Shown here piece by piece: positions 32,201 through 39,065 of a stretch of DNA of 40,888 nucleotides. The DNA lies in assembly GCF_000003815.2 (NCBI RefSeq), contig NC_049980.1:6986266-7027153 (forward strand), read 5' to 3'. Every line of letters begins with the position of its first letter. The first letter of the stretch is position 1. This DNA comes from Branchiostoma floridae. Taxonomy: Eukaryota > Chordata > Leptocardii > Amphioxiformes > Branchiostomatidae. Position numbers and translations under genes: made by a program. The notes under the pieces were generated by a model, which was not told the origin of the DNA, made no database searches, and saw only the letters and a program-made list of their open reading frames with translations.

Positions 32201-35200
32201 CTAAAGTATAATATAGATCATGTTTCCAAATATAAATCTATGACAGAACACTGCATTATGACTTTTCTTGCAGATGTACGACAACAAGCTGCCAGCAACA
32301 CTATTTCTCCAGATGGACAACTGCTGGTATGTCAATCATATTTCTACTGATAACTTATTCTAGCTCGACAATTTCATAGTACTGTTGAATGTAGAAGTGT
32401 GTACACTGCGGCAATGTTGCATAATTGTCAAAGACACCAAACCGATGATTAACTATTTCTTAACAGATATAGGTTCAAAATGGACTGAACTCTGAACTGA
32501 ACTGATAGTGTGTAGCATGAATCACACATCAGTGCTGTATTCTCGGTTACATTGTTATGCTGTTTGGTCACATGACAAGTGAAGAAATGCAGCTGGCGGT
32601 ATGCTAATGACATATGGTCTCATAACACAGTATTTATCCGTGACCCCCGTCCAAAGTAGTTCGGGTTAAAATAGTACATCGCGGTACTTGCAAAGGCCGT
32701 ATTTATTCTTCCGTGCACGACAGCGAGGTGGAATCTATGGTGAATTGTAGAGGAATACATCGGTGTTCATACTGTATAAGTTGGATTACGTCGCTTTTTC
32801 GGCCGGCGGGAATTTGCGCCTTGATATGTTACCGGCACTTCCTGTTCGCCGCCTGCAGTTCCATGACCTCCGCTGGGGGTCAAATCAAAGTGTCTGTTAT
32901 AGAAAAACGAGCCGGCAAATCTATGCTCATCTTCAGATATTTTGTAGCTTGTACCCTCAACTTCAACATACTAAATTCTTGTGAATTGTATCTATAGGTT
33001 TTGAGTCGTCGAACCACCTCACTTAACCATGTAAATCCCCATACCAGAAAAACTGTGTTCTGAGACCTTATGCGCGCTTGAATCCATTTGTTCTGTGGCG
33101 CACGAGGTCGCTTGTAAAACTATTTCCATTGCCAGTTCACAAACTGCGGAGAATAGGGGCACTGGGGGAGACTTTGCCATATGTTTCACAGAACTACTCA
33201 CATTGTCTTTTGAGCCTCCGTTGTGTCACAGAGGTTGGTGGAAAGGTCGATTGATAATAAACGGATGACAGGAAAAGGCCACGATTGTTTCCACCAACCT
33301 CTGCTTGGAGAGTAGATTACACATGCTATTTATCATTGGTATCAACTTTGGTGGATTTTCCCTTGTCTAGTGACACAGTGCTGTAGGATTCATGTAAAAA
33401 GATCCCTATCATGCATCGCATTTGTCCAGCTAGTTCAAATGCCCATGTTTTCTTATATTGTGAAAACTCTCTGAAAAGCATTTTCATAGATTCTGAAGAG
33501 CTTTCTTTTTTGTTTTGACAGGAGGGAGTGCAAGAACAAGTTTGTCTTTGCTTTCCTAGGCTACCTGGTGATCAGGGGAATATTCAAAGAGGTCAGTAAA
33601 CATCGCACAATATTTAACACTATGCCCAACTTCAAAGTTATTTCTAACACTCAGTTGTACCCTGTCCTACCATATCATTTACCCTATCCAGATTGGGGGG
33701 CCGGGGGTTGGGGCTAAAAGTGCCTGCGCTAACTTTGACTTCTATAGCTCCAAAACGGCTTGTGCCAGAACAACTAAGTTAAACATTTATAATTAAATAT
33801 TCATAAATTATGCTAATGAGATGACGTAATTGGTCAAAATCCAAGATGGCCGACAATATCGTGATGAAAGTATAACAAGCTTATTTTCACTCAGATTTCA
33901 TCACTACTTGGTAATTTCTTACAGAAAACATTCGTGTGAACGTTTTTAATCCATTTTCATGGGGTTTTAGCGTTATATGTTGAAAAAAAAGTATCATGAA
34001 AAATTTAAGGTTGATAATCCAAGATGGCGGATAGCTTAACTACAGATGACGTCATTCTATGACGTCATTTGACGTCGTTGCGTCGGCTTTTGACAACAGT
34101 GTCTTATAACACTTAAATATTAATAAGAAGCCTTTATTGGTAACTTTTTGAGTGAGATATTTAGGTATTATGGGAATTCCCCGTTTTAGCCAAAACATCA
34201 ATTAATTCTATCATCAATTCTATAGACCTCCTACCCACCTTCACTTCTCGCATGGTCCCAGATTCCCAGCAATCCATCTCACTAGACTTAGACTTAACTT
34301 CGGTCAGTTAAATTTCCACCTGTTCCAACATAAATGTGTAAATAGTCCTATGTGTAAATGTGGCCACCCTAACGAATCAACTATACATTATTTTCTACAC
34401 TGTCCTCTATACAATGATGCAAGACTTGATATGTTGTCATCTTTAACCACTATGTTCATGCAGGGTATCTTACCATTTGACCCAAGACACACCACTGAAA
34501 ATATTTTATGTTCAACCTTACTCAGGGGAAACCCAGTACTATCTACCATTCAGAACTGTCATTTATTTGATGTTGTATTTAAGTTCATCAAACAGACAGA
34601 TCGTTTTAGCTGAACCTTATTTGATTATTTCTAAGTTTGTTTATCAGCCATATGTCACTCTGTTGTTTGATTCCTTGTTTATTTTCATGTAGTTATGTCT
34701 TGTGTTCAATAGACAGGTTGTTTAAGTTGATTTATAACCTTATTTGATTACTTCTAAGTTTGTATGCCAGCTACACGTCACTTTGTTATTTGATTCCTTG
34801 TTGTTTTATTTCATGTCGTTATCATTATCTCTTGCCTTTGTTATTTAGCGTTTTGTAGTCCTGTATGTGTGTCTTTATTTTGTTTATGTACATGAGGAGA
34901 AGACCTCGATAAGCAGGGTCTGCTTTCCGTCTCATCCTCTTTAAAGAACTGTGAATAAAAAAAAAAAAAATTTACAAAAAAAAAAAAAATTTACAAAAAA
35001 AAAAAAAAAAATTTACAAAAAAAAAAAAATTAATGACGTCATAATTGTTTTATCATTCTACAACAGGTGCAGGTGGGCTATCTCCTTGTCGGACACACAC
35101 ACGAAGACGTAGATCAATTCTTCAGTAAGATAGCGCACACGCTGAACAAAAAGCGGGACGCTACAACAGTTGAGGAACTGATGCACGCCATTGGCCAAAG

Positions 35201-38062
35201 CTTTCCCAATGTCAAGGCCTGGGAAATGGACGCCCTCCTGGACATCAAGGCCTTCCTGGGTGATGTCAGCAATGACATGGAGCAGCACAGTTGCCCCCAT
35301 CTCTACCGGTTCACCGCAGATCATGAGAAGAAGCTCATCACTGAGTACAAGGTATATGATTGTCTGTTACATTTGTAAATATATACTTCCCAAATCTTGG
35401 TGTCATAAGCTATCAAACTATGCTAACGTCTTGGGTCCTATTCCCACCCCATGCCTAATCCCAAACTAGTCAGAATGAGGGCCCATTTATAATACGGGCC
35501 CGTAACAGTTGACTAAGCTAATTTCTTGAAAACCCAAGAGTAAAAAAAAAGCATAAAGTTCATAAGCACCAACAACCAACGCTTGAAAATTTGCTTACCC
35601 TTTACCGCTCTGAAAGGTTGATGAGCAAACAGCTTGCGTCAACACGGCAGAATTATTTAGTGTAAAATACGTAATATCCTGCATTACACCACATGTATGA
35701 ACAGTGATAGTCAAACTTTACACCTTTGATATGCCATTAGCCTGGTAGTGTCTTTCTTGCTGAATAATTGTGAATGCAGTTCCTGTGGTTCAAAGGGGTC
35801 CTTTAAAGCATCGCCTATAAAGGCAGAACGTTTTTGAAGGTTGACTACGATTTTATGGCTTTGTCATTACAGTTTATGCACACTGATATTATCTATCTTT
35901 TTAAAGAACTATGCATCTGATGATGGGTGGCGGCTGCCAAGAAACAACGAAGTCCGTCTGGTAGAGCAACTTCCTCCAGCTGGCTCCAAACCAGACCTGC
36001 TCGCTCCGAGGATGGAACGGCTGGAGATTAACCAGTTTGAAGCTGGAGTCACAGCGATGTGGCAAAATGGGAAGGTAAATTAAAGACGAGTTCCTTCAAG
36101 TTTCAAGTTTAGCGCAAAATCTTCTTGTTGCATGCATGAAGTTGAGCGTAATAAGTTTGCTATCAAAAAAGTAGCCTACAGCATGTGCATGAAATATGCA
36201 AGTGGTGTCCCTACCTGTGCAGGTATTGGAATAGGTGCACGTCGGAGCTTCTTAAGCATGGCCCTAAAGTGTTACTAAGGGGGCCTTATTTACGTGACGT
36301 CATCACCCCTGCGCATCATGCGCATCAATCTTGGGGTCCCATCAATGCAGCAAAGTTTCACGGTGTCCGAAGGTCTCATTATGTCTGAGGAAAGTGAGGT
36401 TTTTGTCCTGTTTGACTATGCAAAGAGCATCCTGAAGCAAATTCACGTCCTATTTTCAACACAAAAAAATCGGACAGAGATGACCAATCTTTGATCAGTG
36501 AGCCGAGGAAAAGTTTGATCCAGTCTCAAAACACGGCAACAGCAACATCGGGGTCTAATTTGATATTGTATCTTATTTTCTTCTGGGAACAACTTTCTAC
36601 ACATAATCAGTTCAAAGCGCAAAAGTTTCTAGATTTACAACCACATAGTATGTGGATAAGTAAAAATTGTAGGAGGAGATTTAGTTATGATCGGGAATGC
36701 TCGACATTCAAAATATCTCGAAAGGTGAACGACCCTGTGTCTCATGCAAGGAAGGGACGTGCTGCGGCTGTACAGTTGGGTTTGGTTTCTGTTGTGCACA
36801 TATATCATGTACTCTTGTTTGATAGATATACATCACAGCTGGGAAGTACTGTCATTGAAATCCACTTCTCTTTCTGAGTTCTCACAGCAGGAATGGTATT
36901 TCCCTTCATAGACTTTACCGCGTTATTACGCAAGAATCTCGAAACAAATACTGTTACTCAATTTGTGAGCGCTTTACCAGTGCTGAACCAACATAAAAAA
37001 CTAGACATTTTGAAGGTAAATGGTGCATTAATTTTACTTCTTACCGAGAGCTGCCCATTTCCAGGGGCCAACCCCAAAAAAACGACAGTCACTCGGTTTT
37101 CTAGGGTTGGCTATGCAAACTGGAAACACTGCATTCTTTCTTAGGCTTAATCATGAGGACAACGTGGTCAATATGGTCAGTTTCTGTCTGGAAGGATGCT
37201 TGGTTAGACATATTAAAAGTGTAGTTCCTTCATTCCAGTTGACAACGATGCAGAAGATGGCGCTGGATGCCTACACGGCGAAACAGACTGGGTCTGCGGA
37301 ATACATGGAGTTGAACAAGAAGAGAATCGTTGATACCCTGTGGCCAGAGGCACTTATGCAGGCTTGGGCACAGGACAGGCCAACGCCACCCCCACAGCTG
37401 ACACAGCAGGACAGAAACCGGATTGACAACCTGTACAGAAGCTACAATAAAAGCAAGAAGACCAGTGAGGTACAGAATTCTCTCTCTCTCTCTCTCTGAT
37501 ACACACCAATAAAAAAAAAAATAGCTGCCAAATAGCCACATTCAAAACATATCTACATCACCTTCTTTACAATAGCATTGAATTCCCGTTTTATTTCCCT
37601 ACAAGCTATCAATACCACTGGTTTTTGAATGAATCACTGATAGCAGGCAATACTCTTTCTTCTCACCAGCTTGTTATTCACATGTATTATGGCTAGCCTG
37701 GTAACCCATTGACATAGTTTGGTAAAGGTCAGATTGGTATTTCAAAGTGAAACATTACAGAGGCGAGTAGAAACAGTCTCCAACACCAAACCTGGACAGT
37801 CAGATCAGAAACACAGCACCACCAACCGTTACTCCAAAAGCTCGGAGGCACTGGCATAGTCAGTTTGGCAGGTAGGACTTGAACTCCACTGTTACAAAAG
37901 AACTTGACAGGCCTTGTGTCCCAGACAGAAATGCATTATGATTGTTAGTACATGTATACTGTGCCACACTGTTGTATGTACATGTAGTTCTTGCTTGTAA
38001 CAATCTGTATTCTCTTTTCCATATAGCCGAAGCTTAAGAGGAAGAAGAAGAAAACAGGATGA
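20137..38062 (+). CDS. Gene B: Ulp1-type cysteine protease fused to a DDE/RNase H-like (DUF7869-like) domain, 23 exons
   Basis: The 23 exons listed separately join in phase with no stop, giving 974 codons from ATG 20138 to TGA 38060-38062. Residues 50-235 form a Ulp1/SENP-like (C48) protease: entry motif LSDYIIDVYLKVI (57-69), His123 in HW, Asp140 in LLDSF, Gln189 and Cys195 in QQTNGSDCGVFAC. Proteases of this family remove SUMO or related modifiers. Residues 237-352 are acidic. Residues 374-459 are Cys-rich and end in the motif FPCQGHAVCGKAW then LLHGIS. Residues 620-755 carry the pattern IIIDGMDQNK, LQMDN and VGHTHEDVDQFFS, which fits a DDE-like RNase H fold and resembles DUF7869 from memory. 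The C-terminus is basic (KLKRKKKK), perhaps a nuclear signal. A captured transposase is likely. The N-terminus could extend further upstream, and two adjacent genes read as one cannot be excluded without transcripts. Confidence 0.8.
20391..20477 (+). CDS. Gene B exon 2, start of the Ulp1 domain
   Basis: Acceptor ttccctatag and donor GTAAGT enclose 29 codons (32-60), VEQFFRHPPKSVSKTDLSTL onward to LSDY. The closing MDEGLLSDY is the first part of the Ulp1 entry motif L.D..I..YL. Other frames contain stops. Confidence 0.75.
20478..21399 (+). other. Intron 2 of gene B with an R-family copy
   Basis: Bases 20530-20815 are a copy of the dispersed R family (compare 7684-7965). The 146-codon frame at 20793-21233 begins in this repeat and has no recognised motif, so I do not treat it as a gene. 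Confidence 0.6.
20530..20815. repeat. Dispersed repeat family R, copy 4
   Basis: Shares 'ttgccattggttacgag', 'ttgggacgttactt' and 'ccattctgattggtcaatca' with 7684-7965, and 'cctgcacaacgcgggac' with 11300-11745. It retains parts missing from each of the other copies. Confidence 0.75.
21400..21447 (+). CDS. Gene B exon 3, Ulp1 domain
   Basis: Acceptor ttttggcag and donor GAG|GTAAGG enclose 16 codons (61-76), IIDVYLKVIKMSCSSE, which completes the Ulp1 entry helix. Phase 0 at both ends. Confidence 0.75.
21448..22200 (+). other. Intron 3 of gene B, part before the minisatellite
   Basis: AT-rich with no supported gene. Minus-strand frames at 21644-21922 and 21974-22225 lack splice or family support. 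Confidence 0.45.
22201..22875. repeat. 64-bp minisatellite, 10.5 near-identical copies
   Basis: Units start at 22201, 22265, 22329 and so on every 64 bases to 22841, ending with a 35-base partial unit. Each begins gcgtccgaagcgacgtagat and contains gaattccgcgg. Across about 675 bases only one internal difference was seen (22681, A for G). It lies wholly inside intron 3 and is followed by single-copy sequence. Confidence 0.95.
23099..23188 (+). CDS. Gene B exon 4, Ulp1 domain
   Basis: An acceptor after a T-run (tactccaag) and donor AAG|GTATGT enclose 30 codons (77-106): ANIDYFDCSVYERLGRGDFG onward, ending SHQKSQK. The DYFDCSVYERL part matches the 'v..f.t.fy..L' segment between entry motif and active-site His in Ulp1 proteins. 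The pyrimidine tract is some distance from the AG, so the acceptor could be off by a few codons. Confidence 0.7.
23189..24000 (+). other. Intron 4 of gene B
   Basis: AT-rich and featureless by eye. Nothing supportable apart from the splice ends. Confidence 0.5.
24001..24063 (+). CDS. Gene B exon 5, catalytic His of the protease
   Basis: Acceptor cttatgttccag and donor GTATGT enclose 21 codons (107-127): DIHDSDLLFLPVHEASHWGL, then L. LFLPVHEASHW is the Ulp1 motif 'iFiPvn...HW'; His123 is the predicted catalytic base. Confidence 0.85.
24225..24319 (+). CDS. Gene B exon 6, catalytic Asp of the protease
   Basis: Acceptor gttctgcag and donor AG|GTAAGT. Codons 128-158 include VFYPKRKTVILLDSFQTPSS. 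Asp140 in LLDSF is the predicted catalytic Asp. Ends two bases into codon 159. Confidence 0.85.
24320..24964 (+). other. Intron 6 of gene B
   Basis: AT-rich with a short (CAA)n run near 24615-24632. Nothing else supportable. Confidence 0.5.
24965..25040 (+). CDS. Gene B exon 7, Ulp1 domain
   Basis: Acceptor tttttgtttag and donor GTATGT. It completes codon 159 and adds 25 (160-184), LLTSYSPNAELSWESWEFYM then PPAD. Phase agrees with exon 6. Confidence 0.8.
25041..25491 (+). other. Intron 7 of gene B
   Basis: AT-rich, including a short direct repeat of 'aataggctt' near 25182-25200. No other feature seen. Confidence 0.45.
25492..25542 (+). CDS. Gene B exon 8, catalytic Gln and Cys of the protease
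   Basis: Acceptor cttttgaacag and donor CAG|GTTTGT enclose 17 codons, EIPQQTNGSDCGVFACQ (185-201). PQQ.NG.DCG.F.C is the signature of C48 proteases: Gln189 for the oxyanion hole, Cys195 the nucleophile, six residues apart as in Ulp1. Confidence 0.9.
25744..25788 (+). CDS. Gene B exon 9, Ulp1 domain
   Basis: Acceptor ttaatttccag and donor CAG|GTGAGA enclose 15 codons, YASHLACNLPLHFSQ (202-216), the helix after the catalytic Cys. Confidence 0.8.
25984..26042 (+). CDS. Gene B exon 10, end of the Ulp1 domain
   Basis: Acceptor ttatttttctag and donor AG|GTATCA. Codons 217-235 read VAIPNIRMWMVLEICTASL; the last helix (IR.WM..EI) closes the protease fold. Ends two bases into codon 236. Confidence 0.8.
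26238..26419 (+). CDS. Gene B exon 11, basic then acidic linker
   Basis: Acceptor tttttgtcttag and donor G|GTGAAA. Codons 236-296 begin REDRVKVTAKKAISSKTTRE and end in an acidic tail around QFFYSNEDTDEGDPDKDGEE. Low complexity; probably disordered. Exon 12 repeats its FF.S..DTDE plus acidic pattern. Confidence 0.7.
26420..27252 (+). other. Intron 11 of gene B, with E2F-like motifs
   Basis: Contains TTTGGCGCCAAA (26771-26782) and TTTCGCGCC (26797-26805), both matching E2F-type sites. No transcript start can be assigned. No other feature seen. Confidence 0.4.
27253..27420 (+). CDS. Gene B exon 12, acidic linker and apparent duplicate of exon 11's tail
   Basis: Acceptor gcaaaattag and donor G|GTAAAC. 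Codons 297-352 include EHRWGFFVSSQDTDEEEDGD and continue acidic. Phase 1 at both ends, so it can be skipped without changing the frame. The acceptor lacks a strong pyrimidine tract. Confidence 0.6.
27421..28410 (+). other. Intron 12 of gene B
   Basis: Holds a complete TA-flanked MITE (27948-28129) and, at about 27551-27572, a single related end reading 'acctctgcttggaaaa' on the plus strand. The rest is unremarkable. Confidence 0.5.
27948..28129. mobile_element. 182-bp Tc1/mariner-like MITE with TA duplication
   Basis: Both ends read CTTTCCAAGCAGAGGTTCGG inward, a perfect 20-bp terminal inverted repeat. TA flanks each side (27946-27947 and 28130-28131). The interior is T-rich with a 'tttgtatgtg' repeat and no coding capacity. 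A sister end is at 27551-27572 and a related hairpin at 33229-33303. Confidence 0.75.
28411..28729 (+). CDS. Gene B exon 13, Cys-rich region
   Basis: Acceptor aacgttgcag and donor AG|GTGAGA. Codons 353-458 contain CMKTAVPCCRNRC (378-390), ILTCRHDM (Cys402), FPCQGHAVCGKAWYLLHGIS (437-456). The pattern of paired Cys followed by G..VC..AW...HGIS is typical, from memory, of the region in front of DUF7869-type domains and probably binds zinc. Confidence 0.8.
28730..29948 (+). other. Intron 13 of gene B
   Basis: AT-rich; the motif 'catatccctaatgtgtatat' occurs twice (near 29320 and 29422), a short direct repeat. No gene supported. Confidence 0.45.
29949..30249 (+). CDS. Gene B exon 14
   Basis: Acceptor caaccttgcag and donor GAG|GTACAG. 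Codons 459-559, starting FYEYLQDYLKGKRTVRHGNT. The helical segment with a KGKRTVRHGN basic loop continues the conserved 'HGN' region of this family. The frame is complete and stop-free for 100 codons. Confidence 0.8.
30250..30480 (+). other. Intron 14 of gene B with a short trinucleotide run
   Basis: A run of GTA/GTT triplets lies at about 30414-30441, near the acceptor of exon 15. Otherwise unremarkable. Confidence 0.5.
30481..30602 (+). CDS. Gene B exon 15, C..C motif
   Basis: Acceptor cttgtttcag and donor GTAAGT. Codons 560-599 begin TSRLGICDVCKDLRTARGEA; Cys566 and Cys569 form a C..C knuckle, followed by a helical charged stretch (LQLHNDLQ). Ends two bases into codon 600. Confidence 0.8.
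30603..31101 (+). other. Intron 15 of gene B
   Basis: Unremarkable; nothing beyond splice ends. Confidence 0.5.
31102..31231 (+). CDS. Gene B exon 16, first acidic residues of the DDE-like core
   Basis: Acceptor tgtacacag and donor AAG|GTACGT. Codons 601-643 include AYLSIIIDGMDQNKTAIPHF. A hydrophobic beta strand followed by D626 (and D629) is the position of the first catalytic Asp in RNase H-fold transposases. Confidence 0.8.
31232..31957 (+). other. Intron 16 of gene B
   Basis: Carries the 332-bp MITE at 31529-31860. The rest is unremarkable. Confidence 0.5.
31529..31860. mobile_element. 332-bp MITE with CAGGG ends and a 5-bp target duplication
   Basis: The ends share CAGGGTTCTAGCTAG as an inverted repeat, followed on both sides by a region matching 'cattttagcgtagtgg' after a 3-base gap. 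CATGT lies directly outside each end (31524-31528 and 31861-31865). The motif 'ttagcgtagtgg' occurs several times inside, and near the right end two copies form a palindrome around 31813-31843. The ends look hAT-like, but the 5-bp duplication is shorter than the usual 8. Confidence 0.75.
31958..32110 (+). CDS. Gene B exon 17
   Basis: Acceptor ttatgtttcag and donor AGG|GTAAGT enclose 51 codons (644-694): ESEKWKLKTHVTGVLVHGLG onward, including AFAYIDNLRWPHDSN. It is a beta-rich segment of the RNase H-like fold, between the first two acidic sites. Confidence 0.8.
32274..32326 (+). CDS. Gene B exon 18, second acidic residue of the DDE-like core
   Basis: Acceptor cttttcttgcag and donor TG|GTATGT. 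Codons 695-711, MYDNKLPATLFLQMDNC. Asp709 follows a hydrophobic strand (ATLFLQMDN), the place of the second catalytic Asp. Ends two bases into codon 712. Confidence 0.8.
32327..33521 (+). other. Intron 18 of gene B with a short hairpin remnant
   Basis: Contains the inverted repeat at 33229-33303. A palindrome-poor open frame near 32713-32997 has no family match. No gene supported. Confidence 0.45.
33229..33303. repeat. 75-bp hairpin related to the TA-flanked MITE
   Basis: Arms of 16 bases (cagaggttggtggaaa at 33229-33244 and its reverse complement at 33288-33303) match perfectly. The right side continues 'cttggagagta', like the right end of the MITE at 27948-28129. Probably a shortened family member. 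Confidence 0.6.
33522..33591 (+). CDS. Gene B exon 19
   Basis: Acceptor tgttttgacag and donor GAG|GTCAGT. Codon 712 (Trp) is completed and 713-735 read RECKNKFVFAFLGYLVIRGI then FKE. Relatives I recall usually have E.KN after the second Asp; here it is ECKN, so the conserved Glu and Lys-Asn are kept with a Cys between. Confidence 0.8.
33592..35066 (+). other. Intron 19 of gene B with TGACGTCA motifs and a LINE 3' end
   Basis: TGACGTCA (CRE-like) palindromes lie near 34048 and 34061 with a TGACGTCG at 34071, and one more near 35034. Two 'ccaagatggc' motifs (YY1-like) are at about 33840 and 34019. The LINE fragment at 34195-35035 follows. The doubled motifs suggest an older repeat under the insertion. 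Confidence 0.5.
34195..35035 (+). pseudogene. 5'-truncated LINE, plus orientation, with poly(A)-rich tail
   Basis: The frame reads HGPRFPAIHLTRLRLNFGQL, then CKCGHPNESTIHYFLHCPLY and ends at a stop near 34611. That is the C-terminal Cys-motif region of a non-LTR reverse transcriptase, of a different subfamily from the minus-strand copies. The 3' part holds 'acctcgataagcagggtctg' and ends in four A-runs separated by TTTAC (34950-35030). Confidence 0.7.
35067..35351 (+). CDS. Gene B exon 20, third acidic site of the DDE-like core
   Basis: Acceptor ctacaacag and donor AAG|GTATAT enclose 95 codons (736-830). It begins VQVGYLLVGHTHEDVDQFFS. The GHTHEDVD..FS motif (E748, D749, D751) is the most recognisable signature of this family and probably supplies the third acidic residue. 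The rest is helical and acidic. Confidence 0.85.
35352..35906 (+). other. Intron 20 of gene B
   Basis: Short inverted motif 'gggccc...gggccc' near 35478-35502. Otherwise unremarkable. Confidence 0.45.
35907..36074 (+). CDS. Gene B exon 21
   Basis: Acceptor tctttttaaag and donor AAG|GTAAAT enclose 56 codons (831-886): NYASDDGWRLPRNNEVRLVE onward. Downstream of the catalytic core; no motif recognised. Confidence 0.75.
36075..37238 (+). other. Intron 21 of gene B
   Basis: GTGACGTCATCA and TGCGCATCATGCGCAT (NRF-1-like) lie side by side at about 36294-36325, a promoter-like pair within an intron. Open frames up to 128 codons (36491-36877) have no recognised domain. Confidence 0.4.
37239..37469 (+). 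CDS. Gene B exon 22
   Basis: Acceptor cttcattccag and donor GAG|GTACAG enclose 77 codons (887-963): LTTMQKMALDAYTAKQTGSA onward, with a proline-rich bend (DRPTPPPQLTQQD) and a helical charged tail. The donor is followed by a (CT)n run. No domain recognised. Confidence 0.75.
37470..38026 (+). other. Intron 22 of gene B
   Basis: Begins with a short (CT)n microsatellite near 37480-37497. Nothing else supportable. Confidence 0.5.
38027..38062 (+). CDS. Gene B exon 23, basic tail and stop
   Basis: Acceptor cttttccatatag, then PKLKRKKKKTG and TGA at 38060-38062. The basic run resembles a nuclear localisation signal, in keeping with a protein acting on chromatin or SUMO in the nucleus. Confidence 0.7.
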   Translation, partial: PKLKRKKKKTG

Positions 38063-38220
38063 GTTACTGGATCTTGCACTAACTTCAACCATGTCCCCCC
38101 ATCTTCTTCTAAGCTTGACTGACAGTAACTGCAGTCTCTTCAGCCTTTCTTCATACGGTAGTTCCCTAAGTCCTGCTTTGTTACCCATGCTGTACTTTTT
38201 CAAGGTGTAATACTACTACT

Positions 38221-38690
38221 AGTTCAAGATATTGTGTCGAAACGACATTGAACTACAAGAAGTGCATTTGCGTATGTTGTGTTTTCTTTTTTTTCTATTG
38301 CAATCTCAGCTTTCATTGTAAATATACATTAGTCAACATTAGTTGTGAATAGTACTATTGTTGTAACTAGTACAAGTGCTATTTGTTACTTAGTAGTTCA
38401 AGATATTATGTCGAAGCGATATCGAACTTACTACAAGAAGTGTGTTTGTGTACGCTGTATTTTCTTTTTTTTCTATTGCAATCTCAGCTTTCATTGTAAA
38501 TATACATTAGTCAACTTTAACATTGTGAATAGTACTAGTGTTGTAACTAGTACTAGTGTTATTTTTGACTTAGTAGTTCAAGATATTGTGTCGAAGCGAT
38601 ATTGAACTTACTACAAGAGGTGCATTTGTATATGTTGTATTTTCTTTTTTTCTATTGCAACCTCAGCTTTCATTGTAAATATACATTGAT
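38221..38690 (+). repeat. Tandem repeat of about 177 bp in the 3' UTR, 2.6 copies
   Basis: 'agttcaagatatt' recurs at 38221, 38395 and 38575. Each copy continues with 'tcgaa-cga-attgaact', a T-rich stretch, 'tttcattgtaaatatacatt' and a run of 'agtactagt'-like motifs. Copies differ by small substitutions and indels, so the duplication is moderately old. Confidence 0.8.
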
Positions 38691-39040
38691 GTTATGTGTA
38701 ATTCTTTAACCCACAGTTCAGGACTTTATTGTGCAGGTTGAGACTACTTGTAAACAGAAGTTCAGAACCCTGAAAAAGCCTCATCAGTCCATCTGAGTAA
38801 CCATGTTTGATACGGGAATACGTGTACATGTATGTCACTTGAGTGTTTTGACTCAGAGGTATGTGACGAGAAGTTGCTATTTCTTCACATTGTCTTATTT
38901 CTTGTAGAGAAACTGTTGCAAAATGTGCAAGAAACTATGTGAATGTAAACATCATTGCTGTGGGACATTATTGAGCATTTTGGAGTGCCTGTCTTTGGTG
39001 CTGTGTCCCATTCAGACTCAGAATGATGTGCCAGCTGAAG

Positions 39041-39046
39041 AATAAA
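39041..39046 (+). terminator. Polyadenylation signal AATAAA
   Basis: Canonical hexamer about 980 bases after the gene B stop codon, followed by a T-rich region. Fits the likely end of the gene B transcript. Confidence 0.45.
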
Positions 39047-39065
39047 CGTGAAATTGCGATTCTTA

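Larger units (their letters stand above)
38063..39065 (+). other. 3' untranslated region of gene B
   Basis: Follows the stop codon and holds a threefold tandem repeat (38221-38690). AATAAA at 39041-39046 is the first strong polyadenylation signal, giving a transcript end near 39065. Inferred from sequence only. Confidence 0.5.

Noticed and set aside
36491-36877. 128-codon open frame in intron 21
   Set aside because: No recognisable domain, low-complexity hydrophobic stretches, and no phase-compatible acceptor and donor around it.
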